Assembly: GCA_015680685.1 (NCBI GenBank)
Contig: MNCI01009412.1
Span: 298,299 to 362,298 of the forward strand
DNA: 64,000 bases
Direction of reading: 5' to 3'
From: Gnetum montanum
Taxonomy: Eukaryota > Streptophyta > Gnetopsida > Gnetales > Gnetaceae
Of this stretch, positions 46,181 to 57,395 are shown in pieces (within the stretch, counting starts at the first letter, position 1; each line of letters begins with the position of its first letter). The position numbers and the translations under genes were made by a program. The notes beneath the pieces are model-generated. The model was not told where the DNA came from. It saw nothing but the letters and a program-made list of their open reading frames with translations, and did not search any database.

Positions 46181-47592
46181 TCCCTAGATCTATGCTCTTC
46201 TTGAGAACTGCTTCTACCTTTATCTAGTATATTATTATTTATGTAAGCATGATAGTTATTAGGTTATTTTCTATTGAAATTGGAAGCATGGTACTATCTT
46301 GAGGAATTTTTATGGAAGAAGTAGGGGTAGATGTAGTTTCTTTCATTCAAAAATTTTCTAGACTTTTCCTAAATAAGGGATACTTACTAAATCTTGGTTC
46401 ACTTGTATTGGTGATGCTCTCTTGTGTAGTAATTTCCTTGGTAGCACTTTTTTGTTATGTCTATGTTGATAGTTCCCCTTGCATGACCAACAATGGTACT
46501 ACTAGTAGAGGATTAGGAGCTTAATAGGATGGACTTGCTACTAGTTAAGATGTGTAAGGGTCTGAATCCATGCATGGGGTTGTAGGCCTATCATATTTTG
46601 CTAGAGAGTAGGGAGAAGAAGCATGGATAGAAGTAATTTTGGGAGATATAGGATGTTGTACATAGCATCCATAAGGATCCAATTATCAGTATGGATACTG
46701 TTACCTTAGTGGTGACATTCCACATGACTATGGTTATTGCCACTACTACTAGTATTACTTCTATGATTGAGAATAAGCCTTACTTGAATAATAAAATTTT
46801 TGATAAGGCTATTTAAAATTATTTTATGACCAAGTTAACTATCTATGCATCTATTTTTTTGAAAAACTTCGAATTAAGTAGGTATTTCTTAACTCTTGTT
46901 AGCGGGCCATGATAGGAAAACATCCTTTAGGATGTTCATACTAGCATACTTTACATCCAGTGTCATCTTCAAAGTGTGAGTTCATAATTTCCTCAATTGT
47001 AGTAACTTTTCCTTTGTTTTTATAATTTTCACATCCATTATCCTTTCTTCTTCCCATTATTATTTCTGTTGAATACTTGTTCAATTTTCTCTTCTACTAT
47101 CTTTAGTGTTATAATAAATGTTTCATCCACAAAATCTCATATTTTTTCTACCATTTTTGCAATATCATTTATTGATTTCTGAATAGGTAGAGTCATTCAT
47201 TGAATCACATCATCTAAGGTTCCCTCGTCTTGTGTTTCACATATCCTTACATCTCTTTTTCTAATGTCTAGTAATCTATTGTACTATTCATCATATTCCC
47301 TTTTACATAGCTCTTATTCTTCTTTCACACCTAGTCTAGGAACCTTTGAATTTAATGAGTTGTTATCTTTGAAAATCTAGCTTGGGTATATACTCCAAGA
47401 GCCTCTCTCATTTTGTTTCTTAACCCACCGATAATGTGTCGTAGTTGTTCCCTTTGAGAAAATCCATGGCTTGGGCATCTATGTAATAGGGAATAGTATT
47501 TACCTATTAATACATTAAGGGATTTATGTGTTCCTTGTTTCCATCCTTGGATTTTTTTTCTCAATTTTAATACTATCGACAAAGTTTAGTAG
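46181..47592 (-). pseudogene. gag: gag remnant of element D
   Basis: Contains LRKKIQGWKQGTHKSLNVLI and YYSLLHRCPSHGFSQREQLR at 47560-47430, aligned with gag of C and E. Zinc-knuckle remnant CKVC-x-YEHPKGCF near 46930-46975. The N-terminal half is separated by the element E insertion at 47593. Confidence 0.7.
47588..47592. other. Candidate left target site of element E (AGTAG)
   Basis: The five bases before the TGATGAGTGG LTR start. The matching right copy is not found because E's right end is missing. Confidence 0.3.
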
Positions 47593-48378
47593 TGATGAGT
47601 GGCGAGGTACCCCTACACTCAACCATACGAATACGAGCATTACACGTGCGATCCTATCGAACTCCGCAGACTAAGTGCCTACACACCTTATGCAACACTT
47701 AAGGTTAATCAAGCATTGTCCTCCCAATCTTACTTGTATTTGTCATGGTTGTATGGTTAAGTAAGCTTGAGGCATGTGATTTTTATATCTTTCATGTTTT
47801 TATCGCCTATGTTAATAGAGGAAAGGGTGAAGAGACTAAGTAACTAACTTTAACTAACTAAGATTTAATCATCCTAGCATAAGTATCCCTTCCCACTTAT
47901 TGTTTCACACCCTAAACCAATGCAACATTGCTGGGATTACCAAACACTATTCGTTACTGGGATTACCAAGTGTAACACATGTGCTCGAAGTGGTTCTACT
48001 GAATGCACTTAACTATGAGAGTTGAGGGTTGAGAGAGATTAAGTCCTTAAGAAAGCATTTAAATAATTAACAATAATTAAAGTCCTATTTAGCTTAGTCC
48101 ATGCACTGCAAGGTTTATCCAAAAGTTCGTCTTTATTGTTGTACATAATTGTGTGCTCAGGTACAGAATTTCTCGAATAAAGATCTGTTCACTTTGGGAC
48201 TCCTACTGCGGGCACATGGAAATTATTCAAACTTTGGAATGGAAAATGGCAAGAGTTTGGCTAAGGTCTAGATCTAGATGGAGAAACAAGGGAGAGCCAC
48301 CTCTTATTTATAGGATTGGCAGCAAGCTGCGATATCATGTATATGATATCTTGGCCCATGCAATATCGCATCCCATCA
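47593..48378 (-). repeat. 3' LTR of element E
   Basis: TGATGAGTGGCGAGG to ATCCCATCA, 786 bp, homologous to the element C LTR. Retains TATA (about 48303-48312, minus) and a decayed palindrome cluster GCGATATCATGTATATGATA at 48329-48348. Confidence 0.85.
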
Positions 48379-50640
48379 TACCCCCATGACTAAATGAAAA
48401 CTTGTCCTCGAGTTCCTTACAAAATATTGGGAAGGTATGGGATTATTGAGTTGAATGGAACTAATGGTGAATGGGATGACATGTGAATAGATCATCATTA
48501 CAGAATATGACAAAATTTGTGTTCATGACAACAAGAGTGAACACTTTATACATTTGACATCAGGCCTTATTTGGTAGCTGAGAGATAAGAGAGAAGAGAG
48601 AAGAGAGAAGAAGTCTGCTGCTACCAATGCCAAGATTGTTCCTTTTGTTGTCCATCCATAAGTGTGCTATCAATCTTATTCCTTGCATAACTGCATTAGC
48701 ACTGATCCATTCCATGTGTTTCCTCTAGATCCAATTTGTTATTGTATGATTGCCATCTGCACACACAACACAATTGCATATTAGTAAGGGTAAATGAATG
48801 ACAATGCAGTTGATACCTTGCTTCGGTGAAAGCTCCATTGGCTAAGTTGTGGTATGGCTAATGCAGATACTGGAGATATAATAATGGTGACTACTAAAGG
48901 TGTAGGGGTTAGGAGAAAATTGAAAAAACTGGGTCAAGACCCCCATGACTAAGAGCGAACCTCCAGTAGTGATAGAATGGAAAAAGAAAAGGAATAAGAA
49001 GGATGGAGAAAAAGCAAAAACTGTAACATTGATGAAATGGATGTCAAGATGGAAATGAACAAAATAAAACTAATTGCAAAAATTTTTAAGGGAAAGAAAT
49101 TAACTAATGCACCAAAGAGGAATGCTAGTGGGTCCTTCCCAAAGCAAGCTCATGCACTTAATGCCCTAACAATCATATATTTAAAGAGTCCATAGGTTCT
49201 GAAAATGTCATTTGGAAGCAAGAGTTAAATTCTTAACCACAAGAGTTTACCAAAAAGAAAATAATGCGTCAACCAAGATATAAACTAATGATATAACTGG
49301 CAATGAGTTGAATAATGGAGAAAGAATGATGGAAAGTGAAGGATGGAATGGAATCTTAAGAATAAGGTGGTGTACAACCCCTTGTGTATTTAATGATTAA
49401 TGTGACTTGGTAGATATCATTCTAAATCTAGCCTCAAACTATCCATATCCAGTGACTTTTCATTAATACATTCGGTTAATCCATCCTCCCAAGGTAACAA
49501 GAATGCCTTCACCAAATAGCTACTACCATTTTGATGAAACAAAAGAGGAGAAGGTAGGGAGCAAGAAGGACCTTAGTTAGAGGGAACATGTTTATTTTAG
49601 TTCCATAACTAGTGCTTGTAGCCCAAGTGATTATTTTTTCTAAGGGTTTTGCTTTGAATTATCACTGTTTTTTTTTTCTTTTTTTGTGTTTTTGTGTGAG
49701 AACCACACCATGCAAAGACTTATTATTTTTATTTTCTCAGCTTCCCGATATTGGAGTAACATTGGAATGGTAAGAAAAACTTAAGAAGAAAACATCCAAG
49801 CACCCAAGAGAATGGCCAAGAAAAATGCATCAAATCCCCTTGACGCCACACCCTTTTCAATCCTTGAGTCCTTCCTTAGTTTGAGAAATGCCCAGTCACC
49901 GATTCTTTGATAGTTCTTATTATTTTGACGAAAGGGAATGTACAATTCCAAGCCAAGAGAGACCATAGAAATTTATGGATGAATGAATGAAGTGGACTCA
50001 TTGCCTGTGATATCAAAAGAACCATACCTTAGTATCAACATCATAACTTAAAGGTAAAAACCAGACATTAGCAAATAATGAAATACAGTTCATACCATCT
50101 TTGGAGAACTTATTAGGTGACGAAACAAAAAAAATGGACAAACAGACCCAGACACACACAAATAAAATAAAAAGGACAACGATGTTGTAAAAAAACAAGA
50201 AAAGTTAAAGAATTTTGTAAAAAAAATGTGTAAAAAAAACTTAAAAAGAAAATGAGGGCCTCAATTAATTAGCATAGGTGGCCATCTCCCCCATGACTGA
50301 ATTGAAAGGGAGAGATCAAAAATAATGAGTGTTTGTTTGATTTTTTTAGAAGTTTCCAACTTCTCCCAATTGATGTTTTTAGATTAAGGGTTGGAAGTTG
50401 GCGATGTTCATGCTCCAGTGTATCTATGCTTTCGATGTGAGCGCAAGTTGTTCCCCCAGTTAGTTCCATGCATATTGGTGGATTGCTCTCTTGATTAGCT
50501 ATCAACCACTGGGTGTTCTCTTGTTGTGTGGTTGCTACATATATGCACTTTTGTATGTTAGTCTCTTGGGCATGCCAATTGTATACAGGAAATGTTGAGC
50601 ACTCCTGTACGTCATCACCCTCTCTATCACTATATGTGAT
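48379..50640 (-). other. Non-coding spacer of element E with three polypurine-like tracts
   Basis: CCCCCATGACT (plus strand) occurs at 48381 next to the LTR, at 48940 and at 50287. A GA-rich microsatellite lies at 48584-48614. Blocks are shared with the spacers of C and F. The segment 50300-50640 matches the pol linker of F (about 61980-62160), including ATCAACCACTGGGTG. Confidence 0.65.
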
Positions 50641-51072
50641 GCATGGAACATTCTTCTTCTTGAACTTTCAATAATATTTTTTCTTAGATATTTCTAGGGA
50701 AATATTGCGGATTCCTAGGCATGCATTTATGGTACTTAGCCATGCCCTCCCCATTATAATTTGGAAGTCCCCTTTGTTATTGATGTCTTCTATCACTAGG
50801 AAATCAGCTAGGTATGACCAACCACACACAGTGGTAACGATGTCCTCCACAAGTCCCAAGGGGAAAGTGATGGACTGGTCAGCTAGCTCTAATTGAATAT
50901 TGCTCTTCTTAAGTGGAGGTAGGTTCTAGGATTTATACATTTCTTGCGATATCAAGTTGACTCCAGAACTTGAGTCAAGAAGAGCTTTACATGGTTCATT
51001 CCCATTGACTTGGAGGTAGATTAGGGGACTTCCAGGATCAGAGAATTTCTTGGGAAACTTGCCCACCTTGAT
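50641..51072 (-). pseudogene. pol: Protease of element E
   Basis: Minus-strand frame 50859-50668 has GLVEDIVTTVCGWSYLADFL and MGRAWLSTINACLGIRNISL, matching Athila-type protease. The active-site loop reads LLDSSSGVN at about 50955-50982: aspartate present, but serine replaces the expected glycine of D-S-G. Close to the protease of F. Confidence 0.75.
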
Positions 51073-52510
51073 CTAGTCAGTGATGGTATGTGTTAACATA
51101 ACTATATGTGTTGAGCTTTGTTGTTGGTTTGAAGGGAGCTCCGAAGCCTTTCTTGATGGAGGAGTGGTCATAGGCTCAACCGCTTGTGGTTGTAAGAGCT
51201 TGTTTGGACTGTTGGTTCTAAAGAAGGTTCTTCTCTTTGTACAGTTTTTAGAACCAGCAGTGGGTTGAAGGTTTACATCTCTCGAAACATTACGTTGCTG
51301 CAGTTGAATGGGGAGTTCCCCTTGCATCATTAGAGCAAGTGGTAGTGGAACTATCGATGTAAGAGATGCGGATGGATTTGGAGGATGGTATGCATGTGGA
51401 GTGTCTCTTCCAGGAGATGGAGTCCTAAAATACTCCCAAACTTGGTAGTAACTTTGTGGGGTTACATGATCCATAGAGTCACTTGGAGAAACTGGCTACT
51501 GCACATAATAGCCATACGGGTCTGGTTGCCAGTAAGGGTATTGTTGTCTATGCGATGGCATCCCCCATGATTGTGGGTATTGCCACTGCTGGTGTTGCTT
51601 AATAGGTTGTGACAGAGTTCCACTTGGATAATACATTAACGGTTGGTGGAACTACCTTGGGTTACCTTGGAGATAAGGTAACCTTCTGGGTGCTTGCCAT
51701 TTGTTAAGTCTTGGATTGAGTGCATACACCCCAGACTCTTGTAGATGTGAGATTATTGGGCAACATCCCTTAGGATGGTCATATTGGCATATCTCACATC
51801 TATCATCATTGTCTGTATCTAAATCCACAACCTCATCTGAGATAGTCATTTTTCCCTTACCCTTGTAACATGCATGGTCTGAATCTCTCCTCTTTTTCTT
51901 ATCATGGTCACTACTTCACTCCTTATACTCCTCTAGCATTTTTAAAATGGTTTCAAATCTACTTTCTAAGGAGTCCCACATTTTATCTACCTTATTTAAC
52001 ACTTCGGTTGTTAACTTTTGAAGTGGTAAGGATTTTCTATTCACCAACTCTTTGAGTGATGACTCATCCTCCTCCTCATAGAATATTACTCCCCTCTTTC
52101 AGAGCGAAGGATCGTGGTTACACTCTTCCATGCTTTCTCTTTTCCATAGCTTCCTTTCTTCCTTAGCTACTTGCTCCAATAGTCTATGAACTTCATGGGA
52201 ACTAAGCTCAGATAATCTCCCTTGGGCATATTTTCCAAGGGTTCTCCTAGTTTCATGTCTTAGCCCATCTACGAGATGGCAAAGTTGATCCCGTTGTGCA
52301 TAGCCATAGCCCAGGAAATGATGTAACAATGCATAATATCAACCCATGGCAACATCCAAGGGTTCATGATTACCCTACTTCCATCCTTGGATCTATTTCC
52401 ATAAGCTGGACACTCTGGAGTATGTTTGATATTTATCGTTGAATAGTTCTAGCATTGTACTCCACCGTCTAATAGATTCTAGTTCTAAGGACCGGTACCA
52501 ACTTTTTGCT
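51073..52510 (-). pseudogene. gag: gag of element E (truncated at N-terminus)
   Basis: From right to left: degraded core to 52330, then YGYAQRDQLCHLVDGLRHET (52329-52099 frame, with LSSHEVHRLLEQVAKEERKL), a zinc knuckle CEICQYDHPKGCC at about 51790 (CX2CX3HX4C) with GVYALNP after it, then a tyrosine/glycine/proline-rich region and a C-terminal frame (51474-51073) rich in P, S and Q. The N-terminal part with the FPKFSGG-like region is missing. Confidence 0.75.
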
Positions 52511-52970
52511 TTCATTATTTATCTTAATAGAACCAATTCCACCACATTTTTCATATTTTAAAAACCTTAAGGATAGTATTAACTACTAGTTTAGCTATAT
52601 ATCTATATATATATATATCTATTATTTATATAAAAGAATTAATTTTTTTCAAATTAATGAAATCCTAGAGTTGATTTAACAAGAATTGATTTTCATGTTG
52701 AAAAAAAATCAAAATTGGTGTGTTCTTTCATAATAATTCTAGTAAAAAAGTTAGTCTTTTAGCCCAAGTTATAATGAAAATTATTTATTTTTTGTGATAA
52801 AATCCAGCTAATACATACAGAATAGGATCATTACCTATAGATTGAATGCTCATCCACCAAGGTGAGGTCTTGGAAAGGAAATGGATCAATGAAAGCTAAA
52901 CTTCTTTCCAATGGCTATGCTGAAGTTTGAACCTAGGGTGTTACAAATTTAAAAACAAAAACTTCACCAT
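52511..52970. other. AT-rich stretch of unknown origin
   Basis: Very AT-rich, with a TA microsatellite at 52595-52620. It matches none of the other elements in the window. It separates truncated gag of E from the LTR of F. Confidence 0.5.
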
Positions 52971-53917
52971 TAATGAGTGGCTAGGTACCTCTACGCCCAA
53001 CCATACAAATCACAAGCATTCACACATGACCCGGTTGAATTTCGCATACTGTAAGTACTTAACATACACCAGACTCTAACCAGTGAAACTTTGGGTTAGA
53101 ATGGTCATTGTCTTCCTAATCTCACTTGTGATGTTCCATTTACGATGGTTAAGTGAGGTTAAGGCTAATGATTGTTATAGCTTTTTGCATATCTTTTGGA
53201 GGCTAATTTAAGGTGTAAAAGGTAGGAAATAAACTATTATCTAATCTCTAATTATCCTATCTTGTATTCTAACTATTCCTAACATAAGTATCCAGTCCCA
53301 TCTTCCGAGCACATTCTGTGCATCTCCTAACAATTTTGGGCTACCAGACATTAAGCATCATTAGGTTTACCAAGTGTTTGATTTACATTTGAGATGGTCG
53401 TACTTATGGCCTTTACGAACTATGAATGGACAATAACAATTAACATAATAATAATAGAAACTTAAGTAACTAACATGTAACTAACAAAGCATAAATGTAT
53501 TAAACTACTAAATGCATAAAATAGCTAAGTCCAAATGCTGCAAGGAATGCTTGAATAGTTCGTCTTTATTGCCATCATGCCAATGGGCTCAGATACATCA
53601 ATGCTCGAATAAAGAGCTGATCACTTTTCTTACAACTACTGCAGGCACTTGGAAAATATTCTATCTCCTGTGGGAATAAATTGCAAGAGCTTCACTACAA
53701 CTAACTAAAAAGATGCCTCAATGAGGCAGAAGGCCCTCTTATTTATAGGCCGAGATGGGTGGCTACGTAAACGAGGCCACGTCGATGTAGGAAGGCCACG
53801 TCGATGAGCCCATGTCGATGCGGCAGGCTACATCAATGGGCCCATGTTGATGTGGCCACGTATACGTGGCCCTGTATACATGGCCTAGTCAACACAGGAC
53901 TCAATGACACTTCATCA
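52971..53917 (-). repeat. 3' LTR of element F
   Basis: TAATGAGTGGCTAGG to CTTCATCA, 947 bp. The terminal TG has become TA at the left end. Structure parallels the LTR of C (GCCTCAA..., TTATTTATAGG), but the palindrome cluster is different. Confidence 0.85.
53738..53890 (-). promoter_or_regulatory. LTR promoter of element F: TATA and GGCCACGTCGATG cluster
   Basis: Minus-strand CTATAAATAAGAG (about 53737-53748) with, upstream, repeated GGCCACGTCGATG and CCATGTCGATG units (53777-53850) and a perfect 18-bp palindrome GGCCACGTATACGTGGCC at 53853-53870. It replaces the GATATC-type cluster of element C at the same position. Confidence 0.75.
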
Positions 53918-53928
53918 TACCCCCAAGA
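53918..53928 (-). other. Polypurine tract of element F
   Basis: Minus strand CTTGGGGGTA directly before the LTR. Confidence 0.75.
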
Positions 53929-53989
53929 CTGAGCAAAAATTCATCCTTAAGTTACTTTACAAATTGGAAGGTATGGATTCTTATTTGCA

Positions 53990-56817
53990 ACACACATGAC
54001 ATAACATGAATTTGACCAAGTGCCCAAGTTACAGAGGAGAACATATTACAAACAATGGAGATGTTTAGAGATAAAATTGAACACCTCGCTAGTCTTGGAG
54101 CCTCTGCTGTGTGGGTTGATGCACAAACTTGCTAGAGTAGATCACACCATTCCTAGGCATGGTGGTTCTGATGGTCCTTCTCCAGTCTCTAGTCCATGCA
54201 TTGGTGGTGGTGCGAATGATGGTTGTCCTGCGATAGCTGCAACTTTTGGAGGTAGCCAGAAAGCCTCCAAGAGAGCCCTCATCTTTTCTTCTTTGCTTCT
54301 GGGGTCGTTCACGGTCCAGGCAGCTTCTCCAATGTGTGCTGGAGCTGGAAATTCCCAAGGGCATGGCAGCATTGGAAAGAGTTCTTTTAAATTGACAAAA
54401 CCAAGCTATGAATTTCTTGCATTCGATGTCGAATGCTTAGATTTATGCCAGCAGCTGTTGGTAGTAATTCATTCTTTGGGCTAGGTCCTCCGCGATTGTA
54501 CGTTGTCCTTCAAAGCTTGGGTGGAGGATCTCGAGTTCTGCACTTGCTATTTCCAGCTTCTATTTTGTTGCCTTGTGTACTTGGAACTCACCCTCGTATA
54601 GGGAATACAATGCGGCCACTTATTTTTCTAACTCTGACCGCGATCTCCCAGCTGTGAGCATAGCCAAGTTTGCATATCGAAGGTTGGCCAACTTCATGTA
54701 TTCTATAATTTCCTTGATCTGCAACTTCTTTAGGTGGATTTATACATTGTTGTAGGAGTCCAACCCATCAAAGATAGATGGCCATACATCGCCTCCCTCT
54801 CGAAGTTGCTGGAGCACTTAGTTCATCTTAGCTTTGGCAACTTGAATGTACTTCTCGTTTACCTCCTTCTGCAATCCCACTTGGTCCTTGTAATGATTTT
54901 TGAATTTTTCAAATTTTAGGACCTCATTTTTCCAAGTGGAAATCTCGATTGTAGACTTCTTTTGCAATGCATGAACCTCCTCCATTGACAGATTCTAATT
55001 TTTAGCTACCAACCTTCTTATGTCTGCATTCACCCTGGCTAGATCCTCCTACTATTGGTGGATAAAATCTCTCATGTGTTCATTCTCTATACCAACATTA
55101 CGTAGGTGATGAACTTCCACGATCAGTTGCACATTCTCCTGGTGAACCTCCACCAAGTCCTTCTCTAAGTGATATGCTCAAGCATCTACTATGGACTTGT
55201 CGAGGATCACTATCTCTCGTTCATCATCAACAACCTAAAGTTTAAGCTGAAGCTGCTGAAAAGCTTCATCTCTGGTGATTTCACAATTGAGGATAGCTGG
55301 ATCAGCAAGTTGGGCTCTTAACTGGGCTACCTCAATTGCCAAGCACTGACAAGCGACTTGAGTAGCTTCAAGTTACCCTTCTAAAATAATGCTCTTACCC
55401 CTTGACGAGAGTAGCTCCGATTGGGTTGTAGTGATGTTGTCCGGAAGGTCGAAGACATCTCAAAATGGTTGCTCAGTTTCCACCAGTTGGTCCAACAGCT
55501 CTTCATGTTGGGCTGCATCAATCTGGCTATGCAAAGTTCTGGCAGACACTTTTACATATTGTAGTCCATGAATGTTTGGTACAGGTGCTGCCGGTGCATT
55601 GAGAGAAGTAGCGATTGTGTCAGCAACCACTTCGATCGTAACTTCTTATCGCTGGTGCTGCATCACTAGGACTGTTTCCCCTTCACCATCTTCCAAGAGG
55701 ACTGAGAAGGTAGCAGCATTCCCTGAGATTTCGTGGAATAACTGTTGGATTGATGTTGATACATCTTAGATGCTTGGATATGTTCTGGTTGGAAATTGTG
55801 CTCGGATGGTAGAGAAGATTGGCCCTGCCCTTTCGAGCAAGCTAACTGATTGAGCCACTTGCTCCAGGTGGCTCATGGTAGGATGATAGATTGAAGGGAC
55901 CTCTCCTCCACCAGTCCTACCAGATTGCTCTTGCTGGCTCAAGAGCATTTCCCAAATCTCATGGAGGTATTCTGCTATGTTTTCTGAGCTCAGCTGCGTT
56001 GTTTGTGCATGTGGTGAAGGTGGTTTCTATTCCTCCTCTATCTGTGTGGCAATAAGATTTTTATCTTTCATCATCTCTCGCCATGAGGGAATTGGGGCGC
56101 ACCAGATTGTATCATTGGAATATCATGCTATCCTATTGGGTTTAGGTGGTAAGACGCAATTTTGAAGTACACTCTCTCCACCGTGGTCAAGGAGCCGAAC
56201 TCCTTGCACTCTACCCCATAGCATCGTTGGGTCCATTGCACCTTTACCTCTGGATCGGGCTGTTTTGGAATTTTTGCCACATTTGCCTTAGTTTCAAGCA
56301 ACCCTAGAGTGTGCACTATCACTTTTGAAGAGTAAGATACATAAATGTCTTTGATTCTTATTCTAGACCCTGGTTTCCGATTCATCCAGAAGAGATAAGT
56401 TTCTCCTAAGTACCATTCACCACTGGCTATGATGATTGGCCACATTAAAGAGTTTTGTAGCTAAAGCTGCATGTCTTCTAGCGCGTTCTCAAGGAATGGT
56501 CCAAAATTTAACTCTTGGGGGACCGTCCGTTGCACCTCACACAACATGATAGCATCAAGGCAAGCTTGGGTTAGGGTGACCTCAAGCCATGGTGCTATCG
56601 AAGGGGTCTCATCCCTGAGCAATTGCTCGTCGAGAATTTCCTCTTCAGGAATCTGATGAATCAATTCCACCTCAGGCCTTTCATGGAAGGGACGAGTTGC
56701 ATGAGAGCCCTCCACATGCTCTAGTTGTTGCATGCCTCGTCCCCTTCCCGTGCGTGGGTGCTTGTCCCTTGGTTGAGATGGTCCTTCATCCCTTGGGTGC
56801 CTCAGTTTGGGTGCCAT
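53990..56817 (-). pseudogene. ORF2 of element F: putative plant transposon-type protein with coiled coil
   Basis: ATG at 56817 opens 118 residues starting MAPKLRHPRDEG with a basic, arginine-rich N-terminus; a frame 56445-56128 continues with GEWYLGETYLFW and VYFKIASYHLNP, aligned with LGETYLF and VYFKIGTYHL of element C. The LCRREG-type core is poorly preserved or deleted near 56100. The middle (55950-55550) matches the P/Q/E-rich linker of C (YHPTMSHLEQVAQ against YRPSMSHLRAIAE). The remainder is heptad-rich coiled coil to about 54000 (SMEEVHALQKKSTIEISTW). Stops at several points. Its position just inside the 3' LTR matches the env-like slot of Athila. Confidence 0.75.
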
Positions 56818-57025
56818 CTATAATCAAACATAACCGTCTGTTAGACCATTCATAAGTAGTTTAAGATGGTTGGTACATGCTTTCTCAATTTGACCAAGTT
56901 ATGTTAATGGCATAGGCACACCATTATGTTTCCTGGAGTGTTAAGTTAGGGATTAGGGCCAAAGTTTTTGTAATTAACAAAATAATTAATTAATTAGTTA
57001 TAGTTAGGTTCACAAAGGCACCACC

Positions 57026-57201
57026 NNNNNNNNNNNNNNNNNNNNNNNNNNNNNNNNNNNNNNNNNNNNNNNNNNNNNNNNNNNNNNNNNNNNNNNNNNN
57101 NNNNNNNNNNNNNNNNNNNNNNNNNNNNNNNNNNNNNNNNNNNNNNNNNNNNNNNNNNNNNNNNNNNNNNNNNNNNNNNNNNNNNNNNNNNNNNNNNNNN
57201 N
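57026..57201. other. Assembly gap (176 N)
   Basis: Run of N between ORF2 and its presumed promoter in element F. Confidence 0.99.
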
Positions 57202-57296
57202 AAAATGTAGGTGCTTTGGGAAGGGTTAGGCAGAAAAAATGGCAAAAACTCCCCTCAGTTTGGACTCCAAATGATGAAAAATGAAGAAGTGCGATG

Positions 57297-57395
57297 GGGT
57301 ATATATAGGGGTTAGGCACTGCGTTGATGAGGCTGCGTATATGCGATCACATATACGCAATCACTACGTCGATGAGGCCCCATCGATGCAGGTTT
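57297..57395 (-). promoter_or_regulatory. Internal LTR-like promoter upstream of ORF2, element F
   Basis: Minus-strand CTATATATACCCC (57297-57310) with, upstream, GCGTTGATGAGGC, TGCGTATATGCGATC, ATATACGCAATC and ACGTCGATGAGGCCC (57320-57390). The ACGTCGATGAG motif equals the one in this element's LTR (53779, 53799), just as the internal promoter of C copies the LTR of C. Confidence 0.65.

Larger units (their letters stand above)
44064..47592 (-). mobile_element. Element D: fragment of an Athila-like retrotransposon
   Basis: Minus-strand remains of integrase, RNase H, partial RT, protease and gag, bounded on the left by the element B LTR and on the right by the element E LTR. Aligns at DNA level with element F (for example 44090-44270 with 59400-59570). 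Heavily decayed: the host of both B and E, hence the oldest element here. Confidence 0.8.
47593..52510 (-). mobile_element. Element E: Athila-like derivative with gag and protease only, 5' LTR missing
   Basis: Left to right: 3' LTR, polypurine tract, spacer, protease, gag (minus strand). RT, RNase H, integrase and ORF2 are absent: the spacer joins directly to the protease side. The 5' LTR and primer site are not seen; similarity ends near 52510 inside gag. Confidence 0.75.

Noticed and set aside
52971-53917. LTR at 52971 as the missing 5' LTR of element E
   Set aside because: There is no primer binding site on its left side, and its right side has a polypurine tract followed by ORF2, so it is the 3' LTR of F.
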